Assembly (NCBI GenBank): GCA_032988165.1
Contig: JANTQF010000200.1
Coordinates: 1 to 64,000 of the forward strand
Direction: 5' to 3'
From: Emmonsiellopsis sp. PD_33
Taxonomy: Eukaryota > Ascomycota > Eurotiomycetes > Onygenales > Ajellomycetaceae
DNA length: 64,000 bases
The translations under genes and the position numbers were made by a program. Below are positions 23,228 to 34,859 of the stretch, piece by piece. The notes below the pieces were generated by a model, which saw only the letters and a list, made by a program, of their open reading frames with translations, ran no database searches and had not been told where the DNA came from. Within the stretch, counting starts at the first letter, position 1, and every line of letters starts with the position of its first letter.

Positions 23228-24499
23228 TGAATCCTGGTTTAGATTATATAATTATAATCATATGACTAGGTAATGCCAAGTCTGAGATATATAGATGGCA
23301 GAATAACTTTAAAATGTGTATTTATAATAATAAGTATTACTAAATATTATTACTTTTCATTGCCTGAAGGCCTTAGCTCCAATCTTAAACTAAAAAAACT
23401 AAAAAAATATAACACATAAAAACATTAAAAAACCCTTTTAAATCTGAGACACAGTCTGCTTAAAGTACTCTGATCTAATTGCATCTACTACCTCCATCAC
23501 CAATTATATATTCTCAACTCTGAGAGTCAACTACTTCCCATGCACCATCATCTTTACTCCATCTATATTCATAATATAATCAGTAATCAGTATATATATT
23601 TAGTAGACTTAGTAGATTAATTAACTTATACTCAAAAAGGATGATAAGGGTTATTTCCACTACTAATTAAATAATATTAAGAGTAGAGTACTGAAAGTAA
23701 TGCTCCTCATTATTAATCTTACAGATCAGATATATCATTACAGCCTTAATAAAAATGAGCTCCTCAGACTTCTAATAGAACTAAATCTTCTGAATTCACT
23801 CTATTAATCTAAATGAGCAGCTAAGTATTACTGAAAAGTATAATCATAACTTACTATTCTTATTATAATAGTAATAGAGCTTAGAATTGCATTTAATCTA
23901 GTAGTTTCTCAAGGCATTAGAGAGCTCAGCATGATATTAATCCTACTTGGCCTGCTACTCAGTAATATATACCTTATAGTTTACTTTACAACTAGGTGTA
24001 GTATCTTTCATCACTGCTTGGCAGGAGAGGGGGGTGTACTTTGGTATTTTCAAATCAGAGGAGGGGGTATTAATGCATTTAGGTAGAGGGCAGGGGAGAT
24101 AGAGACACAGCTGATTAGAATGGTAGGAAAGGAGGAATAAAATAAATAAAGAAAAGAAGAATAGAGAGGAAAAGAGGAGGAGAAAAAAAAGAAATATTAT
24201 TAAAATTTTAACCCTAATTAGCTACCCTAGCAACCTGTAATCATCATCTAGGTCTATTCCTGATATAAATTACCTGATAACACTATACAAAAAATATTAA
24301 ATATAGATATATCAAATATAAATAACCTGCTTTTAGATTTAAAAAATTTCCTCTATCTTTTTATTTTTCCTTCTCTTCTTTTCTTTCTTCTCTTTTTTTC
24401 CTACCACTATCTTATTTCTCCTCTTTTAATATCTCTATTCTACTATCATAATTATCACTTTCTCCTACTACTATCACTAGCTATATCTTTATCTATCTT

Positions 24500-25300
24500 T
24501 AAGATCTATATGACTAAGGCCCATGAGTATCATCATCAGCTTGAGGGGCCTAAGAAAGAAGCATTCAAACAGGGTGAGATCAACCACAAGGCACACCATG
24601 TCACACTGAAGAAGTTATATAAGGAAAATAAATAGTAATAATCTATGGTAATACTTGTATATGAATTCAGCTAATCTGTGCTAGAAATGAGGCTGATGAG
24701 GCTAGGCACAAGGAATTAGAAAAAAAGAAGGTAAAGTAGCTGATGTAGAAGTATTAGAACTAGAAGTACTCTTAGAAATAATATAAGATGAAGGTAGAGT
24801 AGGAGGAGGCTATAAAGAAAGCTATCAGAAAGAAACACTACTAGAAGTAGGTTAAGAGAATTTTAGAGTATGAGGTTAAAAAGCTCAAGTAGGTAAGAGT
24901 TCTAGTCATACTCTTTAATAATACTCTTCTAATCTAATTGAATAAATTAATAGGTTTATAATGAGAAGAAGATTAAGGACCTTTTTTACTCCTACATACA
25001 CATAATGATTTAGAACATCAAAGAGGCTACATTACTCTCTAGCCAGGCTAATCTTCTTACTGCTAAGGTTAATGTTAATGTAGTTGATCAGAAGATAGCT
25101 AATTTTGATGTCTAAATTAATCTAGCCTATTATGAGGAGCTACCTCTGCCAGAGGAGGTACTAGAGGATAAGTTTGAGGTTGTCCTCACCTCTGATGAGG
25201 AGGAGAAGGAGGAGGATGAGGAGGAGGAGGAGTAAATTATTAAGAATGAAGAGATTAAGGAAGAGGAGGAGGAGCCTGGAGGAGAATGAAAAAAATAAGT
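24500..25300 (+). pseudogene. Lys-rich coiled-coil gene remnant in the hAT element
   Basis: A coding-like region upstream of the transposase. It begins near 24,512 (TKAHEYHHQLEGPKKEAFKQ), continues through a long Lys/Gln/Glu-rich stretch likely to form a coiled coil (24,720-24,890), and shifts frame, perhaps at an intron near 24,895-24,955. It ends with a hydrophobic segment and an acidic tail (SDEEEKEEDEEEEE, about 25,190-25,235). It could be a second gene of the hAT element or a remnant of another inserted transposon. No family was recognised. Confidence 0.45.
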
Positions 25301-25779
25301 CTAAGTAAAAAATTTTTCTTTTAGTAGATAGTATAGTGAAGTTAATGAGAAATAAAGAAGTTTAATTGATTAAATTAAAATTTCCTACTTCTATTTTTAA
25401 ATTGAGATTTCTATGATGAAAATGAGTAGTATACAGTGAAGATATATATATATATATCTATATACTTCTAGTGAGATATATTTATATTAATCATTTCTCA
25501 CAATGTACAATTTATACTAAATAAATATTAAAACTCTTCTGATAACACTTTTTAGTAACAGTATAATAATATTTAATTTATATTTAATATGGATTTCAAT
25601 GTTTATGATATTAATATCTATATTCTAATAATTCTATTCTTCTTGTTTGATGATATAGCCTAACTCCTAAGATTAATTTTATCATGTATACTAGTATGAT
25701 AAGAAAATTTCATTTCAGCTATATAGTAGATTCATCTTAATTAATATCATCATTCATCATCATTACCCCCCTTATTAGC

Positions 25780-27720
25780 ATCAAAAATGGATGATTTCCT
25801 TGAAAAGCTCCCTAAAATTACAGTTAAGGTAAAGAAATATATTGTATATGAAGATTCATACTCCTAATAATTCTACACCTAGTGGGTAACCACAGAATGC
25901 TATATATTCAGGCTGAAGAAGTGAATCATATGGAAAACCCCATTAGAATCAAGATAATAAGAAGAAGCTTGGAAAAGCTTTCTATAAATAGTAGAGAAAG
26001 AGACTGGCCAATCATATCTTTATTATAAGCTCTGTGAAGGAATTTAGTCATATTCATTATAAACTAAATATGGTTTAGATGGGATTATCAAGCATCTGAA
26101 CTCTAATGAATATAAGGGTGATTAAAAATCCTAAAATAATAATATCATAAAGAGACTAATAAGAAGCATTTTATTCTTACTATATGTAACACTTTCTGGT
26201 AACACTAATGATGCAATTCATTAAGGAAATAATGAAAAAATGACTCTAATTGAATTTTACTACTAATATTCTACTCTATACTCTAAATATCTTTTATAAA
26301 TAGATACTATACATCTATATCTCTCTGAACCTCTCTCTCTATACAACTAAAAACAATGAATTCTATATCCTTCTTCAGATGTTAGAACCACTAACAGCTA
26401 TTCTCCATTAAATAAGTTCTTGAAACACACTTAATAGACACTATATAAATGATATGGAATAATTAGGATTAGAACTAAAGTAGTAAAGAAAGATCTCTCT
26501 AACTATAGATGCATAGATAAGTATTAATAATCTAGTATTTCTAGGTGTGGTCTGTTATTTCATTAATAATCAATAGGAGTATAAGGAGCAACTAATTAGA
26601 GTTAAGACTCTAGTGAAAAGTCATACTGAAGAGTATTTCACTGAAATCCTTATAGGTGTCATTCAAAATAATTACTGAGAGATTCAATCTAATCTACTTG
26701 TAATTATCATAGATAATGCTAAAAGTAATAGAACTATAATTTACAGTTTGAAGGAGAGGTTGATTGCATATTAATAGAATAGTAATTAGAGATATATTCT
26801 ATACATTATACATGTTATTTAGCTGGTAGTGCAGGCTTTAATTAGTGAGTTTAAGATTAAGGTAGAACATAAGATGATAGTGAGTTCTTTTAATGAGTAA
26901 AATATTATCTTATAGAGTGAGATTTCATTTTCTACTACTCTTTATAAGGTAATGATATTTGATCATACTCCTACTATATTTAATTCTAAATACTAACATT
27001 AATAATACTTATATTAGATTTAACATATCACTATTATTATTAGTATCTCTCTAAAATAAGAGTAATAATTTTTTAATATCTAATATATAATGGCATCTAC
27101 ATCCACTATACAGTCCACTCCCCTTAAAATGATTCAGAATGTTAAGACATAATAGAGCTTAATATATGAAATAGCTATTCACATATTTTAGCTTTAGAAA
27201 TTAATTAATTACTGAATAGAGGATTTTAAGAGAGAAAAGATTCAATCTTTAAAGCTCTCTATAACTAAATGAACTCAGTTGAAGTATGTTATTAATTTAC
27301 TCTTTCTTTTCTATATAATAATTAAAGCTGTTTTATAGATGTGAATATCTATATTGCAGATGATATGATGAGTTTATAATAATTTATTTAACTATCTGAA
27401 GGATCAATTAGAAAAGAGTTATAAACATTCTTCTTGAGATAAGGTTATATGGAGAGTTATTGAAGCTGTAAAGATAAAACTCTCTCTTTATTACAGTAAA
27501 ATAGATTAATACTTTGCAGATTTCTATACTATTATAGCTGTACTAAATTCATCACTATAAGTAAATGCATACTTAGAGGATGATTGAATAAAGAAAGAAT
27601 AATAAGTATATATTAATATTATTAAGGAGTACTACAATAAAACCTATTAGCAGTATGAACCCTCAGACATTGAACCTGGAGATAATATAGATATGATGAA
27701 GGATGATTTCTAGGTAGATA
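25780..27720 (+). pseudogene. hAT transposase remnant
   Basis: This is the transposase that would excise and reinsert the element. A BED-type zinc-finger region appears at about 25,990-26,110 (KLCEG, then TKYGLDGIIKHLNSNEY). The RNase-H-like catalytic domain follows: LSLTIDA with the first Asp at about 26,508, GVVCYFINNQ, then VIIIDNAKSNR with the second Asp at about 26,712, and VIQLVVQALISEFK (about 26,815-26,860). The C-terminal dimerisation region is near 27,600-27,700 (NIIKEYYNKTY, then EPGDNIDMM). Many TAG and TAA codons interrupt it. Confidence 0.85.
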
Positions 27721-28581
27721 ATACTTTTTAATAATATATTGTCATGCAGATGCATAGATATATGCTAATAGTTAATTATATAGAATCTTAATGTATTAAT
27801 TGTGAACTAGAATAAGACTAGGCTAGCTGCTTGTAGGACTGAGTTTGACTGCTACCTTTATGATAATAGAATAATCATTAAGTAGAAAATAATTCTTAAA
27901 ATCTGGGCTGTACTTGAACATATCTATTCAATAGTTATAAGAATAGTATGGAATGTTCTTGTAATCTCTCTGATAGATGTTGGGATGAAATGGAAATTCA
28001 ATTCAAGCTAAGATATATATTACTATCATTATGATAAATTACATGGGGAAATGATTAAAAAGATAATGATGATAAAATATAGGAAAAAAAAGAAGATTAC
28101 TAATAATTTCAGTAAGAATACTATAATTAAGAAGGAGGATGTACTTACAAAGCAATATATATAATTTAATACATTATATAGATATATGGGTAGATCATGG
28201 GTGTAATTCTGCATGAAGGTATATAAGATATCTTATTTTAATAGTATTTTCTTATAAGTGTTATTAATTATCATTACCTTCTTCTCTATGATTATATAAT
28301 CAAAATGGGACCAAATGAGATCAAGTTTAAATTTTAGTCACTTTTAGTTCTATTTATGTTATGTTTTATATGGTCATTTTACATGATTTATTCTTTAAAA
28401 TAGGTCATTTTTCCTGGTTACTTTCAAAATTTTGGTCATTTATCCTTATTTATCTTTTAAAAGTAGTCATTTTTTATATTTTAAACCTTTAAAGTCATGT
28501 TTTATACTACCTTTTAGCACTAAATAAGACTAAAACCAAACTAAATCAACATGAAAATTCCTAGTCCTAGTGGCTAGCCTA
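27721..28581. other. hAT 3' non-coding and subterminal region
   Basis: No supported gene. From about 28,330 to 28,500 the motif GTCATTTT recurs at least four times, and ACCAAACTAAA near the right end (28,537) also occurs near the left end (23,000). The sequence is very AT-rich, and the short minus-strand frame at 28,214-28,029 is composition noise. Confidence 0.5.
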
Positions 28582-28589
28582 CTTATAAG

Positions 28590-31480
28590 ACTATGCAACA
28601 CATCAGCTACATTTTAGTTCTACATTAATTAAGTGCTTTGCAGACTTATCAATGTCTGCTGTATAGTCTACCTCAATGATATTTTAATGTTTTCTAAAAA
28701 TGAGAAAGACTATAAAAAGTACATACATTAGGTGCTGAAAAGACTCTAGTAATATAATCTTTATATAAAGAAATTAAAATGTACTTTCTTTGTAAAGGAA
28801 CTAAAGTTTCTAGGCTTTATGATTAGAGTTAATAGAATTTGAATGAATCAAAACTGTATGGCCACTATTCTTAAATGGCCTGAGTCTTAAATATTTTAAG
28901 AAGTCCAAGTTTTCTTAGGATTCATAAATTTCTATTAATAATTTATATATGCTTATTTAAGAATAACAGCTCCTATAACAGACTTGCTAAAAGGCAGTAC
29001 CAAGAGAAAGAAACTTAAACTATTTATATTTACTGAATAAGCTTGAATAGTATTTTAAAAAGTTAAGTAAGCTTTTGCAGATATTATACTACTTAATCAC
29101 TTTAACCCTAAAAAGCCTATATAAGTAGAGATAGATGCTTTAAGATTTGGAATTACTGGAATCCTCTCTTAATTATCTAAGAATGTGTAACTAGAACCTG
29201 CTAATAATATATAAAATTCTAAGAGAAATTGGTAGGAAGATGCCTATTTACTTACAACATGTAGGTAAGATTGATTACTAGTTATCTTCTATTTGAAGAA
29301 GTTGAATCCAATGTAATATTAATATGATATATATAATTAAGAATTATTAGTAATTATTAAATTATTTTAAATGTAAAGACACTATATGTAAGGCATTAAA
29401 TTCTCTATTCAGATGCTAATAGATCATACTAATCTATATTACTTCTTCACTACTAAGAAGCTATCTAATAGATAAGTACATTAAGTAGAAGAGCTATTAG
29501 AATATGATTTTTATATTTATTACTATTTAGATTAGCTTAATCCTGCTGATGTATCATTAAGGTGATCAGATTATAAAATAGTCCTTTGAGAGAAAGATGT
29601 TGATAGAGTGCTTTCTATTTTACAGTGAAAACTAACTGTATAAAGTTCAGTCATATCTAGTATAAATAATGTTAATAAAGTGCCTGTGAAGAGAAGATAC
29701 ATGATGTCAGATGTGACTATATAGAGTAATTAAAATAATACTGTATAACTAGCTAGTATGACACTATTCAAGAGGACTAGCACTGATGGTCTAGAACATC
29801 TTATACCTCATTTAGTAGCTATAAAAGCTATATAAAATGAAATAAGCTATAATTTTTCATCTAGAATACTTATTGAATTCATCAAAGAGGTATAGAAAAG
29901 AGATGCCTTTACTACATCTTAAATTTAAGAATTAAATAGGTGTGGAGATTTTAGAAGAGATTTCCTGACTGAGTCTGTAGATTTAAAACTAACTAAGTTA
30001 GCTATAAATTATTAGCATCTTAGAGAATGTAGACTTCTAATGTAAAATAAATCTATCTTTATTCTAGAAAGTAAAGCTTTATGTAAAGAGCTACTATATA
30101 TTTATTATAATGATTTCTATGTAGGACATTTTGGAATTAATAAGATGAAAGAATTACTTTAAAGAAAGTATATATAAAAAAAGATCTAAAAGAATGTAAT
30201 TAATTATATTAATACATATAATGTATGCTAAAGAGTGAAGGTTCTAAAGCACTTATACTATAAAATCTTATTATTATTGTTGATTCTGGATTAGCTGTGG
30301 AAATTTATATCAATGAATTTTATAGTAGATTTACTGAAATCTTAATTCCAGGGCAAGAGATATAATAGTATTTTAGTCATTATTGATTGATATATAAAGA
30401 TGGTTAAATATATCCCCTGTCTAAAGATCATTAAAGCTTTGGATCTAGCTGAATTGATCATAGGTTTAATAGTTAATAAATATGAACCTCTAATGTCAAT
30501 TATATCTAATTATAGATTAATATTTACAAGCTACTTCTAGTTAGCATTTTACTATTATCTTTAAATTTGGTGAAATTTATCAACAGCCTTTTACTCTCAA
30601 TCTGATGATCAAACTGAATATTAAAATCAAACATTAAAGTATTATCTTTAAACATATTATTCCTACTATTAAGATGATTGGCTAAAACATTTATCAACAG
30701 CTCAATTTACTTATAATAATGCTAAGCAAGCTTTATTAAATATATCTCTATTTTTTGCATTTCTTGAATATAATTCAGACTTACCCCAAAATGTTGCAGA
30801 TGATGTCCTTGAGAGGGAGGTAATCTCTACTGAAAATTAATGGAAGCCTCAGGAAGTACTAGATGTGATGTAAAGACTAGATATATTAGAGAAAGTCTAT
30901 AAGATGTTAATGAATACCTTATATTATACCTATGAAAAGTAGGTGTAGTACTATGACTGAAAGTATAAACTGATGACATTTTAACTTGAAGAAGAAATCT
31001 TAATTTCAGTAAAGAATATTAAGATAATGAGATCATGTAAAAAGCTAGATAATTAATGACTTGAACTGTTCTCAATTATTAAGATAATTAGAAAGTAAGC
31101 TTATAAGATTAAGTTACTTTCATCATTTAATAATATTCACCCTATTTTTTATGTTTTACTATTAGAGTCATATCAACAGTAGCCAGGAGAAAAACCACTG
31201 AGACCAGATAGAATAGAAATAGCTGGGGATATTAAATATATTATTGAAAGAGTATTAGATAAATAAATAGAAAAGAATTGAAAGTTGAGATATCTAGTTA
31301 AATAAGAAAATTACCTGGATTTGAAAAATATCTAAGAACTAAAAGAGAATCTGGAAAATGCTTGCAATCTAGTTGAAATATAAGAGCAAGTAAATTATAG
31401 CTAAGATGTAAGAATCTCCTATTACTAGAAGTAAGAATAGAACTAAAAATGAAAATGATTCATTTCTTTACTTCTTTTCT
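28590..31480 (+). pseudogene. Gypsy-2 B reverse transcriptase to chromodomain
   Basis: This continues the pol frame after the hAT insert. The catalytic box reads YLND (28,669-28,680). RNase H is near 29,120-29,170 (VEIDALRFGI). The integrase zinc-binding region (YVGHFGINKMKELL) is near 30,120-30,160, and the integrase core runs from about 30,300 to 30,700. The C-terminal part includes PKTNG-like residues and ends in a chromodomain at about 31,225-31,340 (DIKYIIERVLDK, then LRYLVK and NYLDLKN). It aligns throughout with C (45,159-48,240) and more distantly with A. Confidence 0.82.
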
Positions 31481-31649
31481 CCTATAGAGTTTTTAGATAG
31501 ATGAATTGAAATTAATAGCTTAGATATAGAATAGAATAATACTCTTCTTTTATTTTTCTATATAGTTTCAGAAGTTTAATGAGGCTATCATCTTATAGAA
31601 ATTGGAAAGGAAAAATGATTAAAAATCAGTTACCCTGAAGGATAAAAAT

Positions 31650-32552
31650 AACATTAAATTGAGTTAAAAAAGAAAAATTGCCTGAAGACTATAAAATAAA
31701 AATACTAGAAAAACAAATTCTCCATATCTGACCTATTATTCTATGATAAGTAGGCCTTTATCTATATACAATTAATTAGTCTCTAATATAATTATACTAT
31801 AGATATAATATAATTACTTACTCTATTCATTCTTTCTTTAAAAATATTTAATTACTCTAATATTTTCTACAGTAGAGCTATCATCTTCTATTTCTATATT
31901 ATAGGGGCTGCAGCTCTCAGCTTGTATGAAGAGTATATTTTAATGTAGTTTTTTATATTAGAGGTAAACTTAACTACTACAGCCTTTATAACTTTATAGG
32001 TTACTAACTCTACTACTTGATAATCTACTAGCTCCTACAGGGCATATACTTCATAATGAAAGGGAGGTAGAATCTATTTCATCAGTTAGCTTTAATAATA
32101 ATTTGTTAATAATGTGTTAATAAGGAGTAAAATATTCATCTTATTATAAAAATTATAACTCTTTTTATAGTAGTTATATTTACTTTAACAGTATTTTTTA
32201 ATGTAAATAACCCTCTTACCATCTCAATATTACTTCATGTAATACAAGCAGGTGTTCATACCTATAAATATAATTAAAATAGGAGTAGTAGCTTCCTCCC
32301 CATCCTTCTTGAATTTAGAGATGCACCTAAATGAAGATGACTCTTTAATAATATTAAAAAGATAAATTTACTAATTACTCTCCTCTTTTTTTTTAAGCTC
32401 AGGGGTTTCTATCATCACTCTGAATTACTTGAAAATGCTTAGAGTAGTTATATGTCTAGCTCTATTTTTATGATCATCTATTAGTGAAGAGTATAGAAAT
32501 ATATCTGAACTAATAAGCTTATTAATGCTGAGTACTAAGATATTAGGAGTAG
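31650..32552 (-). pseudogene. Gypsy-2 B antisense ORF, first part
   Basis: This is the B copy of the antisense accessory gene. On the minus strand a Cys-rich block, with most Cys codons changed to Tyr, lies near 32,250-32,090. The Gypsy-3 element interrupts it at 32,552, and its start lies beyond that insertion at 44,005-44,260. Confidence 0.45.
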
Positions 32553-32872
32553 TGTGATGGGGATCTGCCATTAGGTTGGATCAATTTTTTGCTGAGGCTT
32601 TTTACTGCCAAGCACAGCCATGAAGATAGATATTTTCCTTTTATTGCAAGACTTCATTTGTTTGTTTATGAATTTTCTCATGCATGTATATACTTCTTTA
32701 AGATAGATCTTTTATTTCTTTTATGTGTTGCCTTATCATTCTATTACTGTGTTGTTTTGTACTATAAATTGCCAATACATTCCTCTGCTTCAACATTGAT
32801 ATCAATTCTTTTCTTGTGTTTGTCACTGCCCTATTTAGTGCTGCCTGATGTGCACACCCTGTCCCTGCTTCA
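32553..32872 (+). repeat. Gypsy-3 5' LTR
   Basis: A 320 bp LTR that starts TGTGATGGGGATCTGCC and ends CTGCTTCA. It aligns end to end with 43,685-44,004. A frame of about 95 codons is open in both LTRs but hydrophobic and T-rich, so I do not call it a gene. Confidence 0.92.
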
Positions 32873-33479
32873 TTAGTGCACATGATTGAAAATCATGAAT
32901 GAATGAACAGATGGTAGCATTGATATAAATAATTATACTGAGTTTCTTTCCTCTTTTCTCTTTTCTTTTGTTGAGTGTGTTACTCAACACAATTCTCTTA
33001 TTTCAATTTGTAATAGGCTCATTTGGTTGGAGTGAGCCTGCAGTCTTGCAGCTGCACTAATGGCAATACTACCAGAAGAAAACTTTAAAGAATAGACCTA
33101 CTAAACTATTGAATCCATCAAGCCATTCCTCAATAAATGTAGACTTCAGTAAGAAGAAAAATCTGCAGCAGATCTTGCAGTTCCTTCTCTTCCTTAAATC
33201 CCTGAATCTCTACCTACAAAAAGATATAGATATTACTATCATTATCAATCTATTTCTCATCTGTAAATGTGAGCTACTTGTCTATTCATTTCTTCATTAA
33301 TATATGCTTTCTAAATATGCTTGATCAGATTCTATCACACATCATCATACTCAGTCAGGAAAAGCATTAGCTCTGCTGCTAAAAATCAAAATCAACAGTG
33401 AGAAGATATTCAGCTCTACTAATTCCTCCTCAGGCCTGCCAATGCTTAGCAGTGTCTTGCCTTCTGAAAGTAGAATGAT

Positions 33480-34530
33480 TTATCAGTAACTTATCATCCT
33501 CATACTGGTTCCTAAATCCCTTAGAGCTCCCTCTTTTGATGGGAAAGATATTACTCAGTTTGTCAATCAGTTTGATGCTGTGCTGAAGCTGCACCATGTT
33601 TCTAAGGATGAAGTCTTAACTGTGTTGTGTAATTATTACTCTATGAAACTGCAGGGCCATGTGAATCAGTTGGTGAAGAACCTACAAATCTGAACTAAAG
33701 TCAAAGTAAGGTTGATGTCAGAGTTCTAGCAAGATAATACTTATCAGTAAATATACAACTAGATCTATCTGAATGTCTTATCTAGTTTCAAATAATCTTT
33801 CAGTTAAAACATTCTCACTTTCTGCTGCTAATTCTGTATTATTGCCAAGCTACTGATCAGTCAGAACAAAATCTAGGAATCTCTTGCCTGCTAGTTATTC
33901 TTACAAGGTTTGCCTGATGGGGTTCATAAGAAGGCTTTTCACAAGGCTAGGTTTGATCAAAACAACCCATCTGAGTAGAAAATTTTGAAGGTTTGTGAAG
34001 CTACAGTAGAATCTCAGGAAGTCAAAGAAAAGATGATCTGAATGATCATATCTGACCTGGGTTCTCATATGATGCTGCTTACTCAACTGCCTCTTACTCA
34101 GCCTATCTTCAATCTATCTATCTTGACTGTGCTGAGATCTCAAGTGGCCCCTTCTGTACTACCTACTTCTTCTGATTCAGCTTCAAGAAATTTAAATGAT
34201 AGCTTGCTTGAATCTCTTGTCAATCAGATGGATGTACTGTTACTAGCTATCACAGGTTTTCAACAGCAGGAAAATATGCAATAATCAGCTATAGTGCTAT
34301 ATGTCCTCACCAATTAGGGATCTATCAATCCTACTTGAGATCTTGCAAATATTTTCTATTATGAGACACAGTGTGGTCCTAACAGTTCATATCAACCTCA
34401 ATCTGGAAGTATGTTATAATATGATTATTCTCCTTGTATCTATTAGAGTTGCAGTGACTTCTCTCACATGCTCCCTCAGTGTCTTCAGATTGGCAAGCTA
34501 ATTGACCAAGGAAAGATCCATTGAAATAGA
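33480..34530 (+). pseudogene. Gypsy-3 gag remnant
   Basis: A capsid-like region starts with LRAPSFDGKDITQFVNQFD (near 33,525) and contains LQGLPDGVHKKAF (near 33,898). A zinc-knuckle remnant lies at about 34,441-34,485, where the C-x2-C-x4-H-x4-C pattern is kept in SCSDFSHMLPQC but the first Cys is now Tyr. Stops break the frame. The leader 32,873-33,480 holds no supported gene. Confidence 0.7.
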
Positions 34531-34859
34531 ATGAGTAAATACTTTGACAGACATGTGATGCAGTGCAGGGTAAAGATTAATATGAATTAATATAAATCAT
34601 ACATTATCATCATCAAGCATACTTTTAAGTAGAGATCTGCACCTCCTATCATCTCATCAGCAGTAAAACTCTACAACAATGATAGCATCCTTATTTCCTC
34701 TGATAGTAGTCTATTACTAGCAGTCAATTTTATTAGTATATGTAATATTGGATTTGAGAGCAGCACAGAAGAGGGTAACTTGAATAGCAAGATAGAAGGG
34801 GTTACTAGTGTGATGGCTGCTCAGACTGCTACTAGAAATAATAAGAATAAAGAGTCAGC

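Larger units (their letters stand above)
22980..28581 (+). mobile_element. hAT DNA transposon (5.6 kb) inserted in Gypsy-2 B
   Basis: The element begins TAGACTAGCCATTTG and ends with the inverse of TAGGCTAGCCACTAG, a 13-15 bp imperfect terminal inverted repeat. It is flanked by an 8 bp target duplication, CTTATGAG (22,972-22,979) and CTTATAAG (28,582-28,589); the one difference is a transition. Without the insert the reverse transcriptase frame reads through to LCNTSATF, as in Gypsy-2 A at 8,240. It carries a hAT transposase and an upstream Lys-rich gene. TIR, 8 bp duplication and transposase all agree with hAT. Confidence 0.93.

Noticed and set aside
24500..25300. Lys-rich region in the hAT element as a pogo/CENP-B-type transposase
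   Set aside because: The first residues loosely recall a helix-turn-helix start, but no DDE motif or further similarity is visible, so it is left unassigned.
32589..32876. Frame of 95 codons open in both Gypsy-3 LTRs (also 43,721-44,008)
   Set aside because: It is hydrophobic, T-rich and lies wholly in the LTR. Openness in both copies follows from their shared origin.
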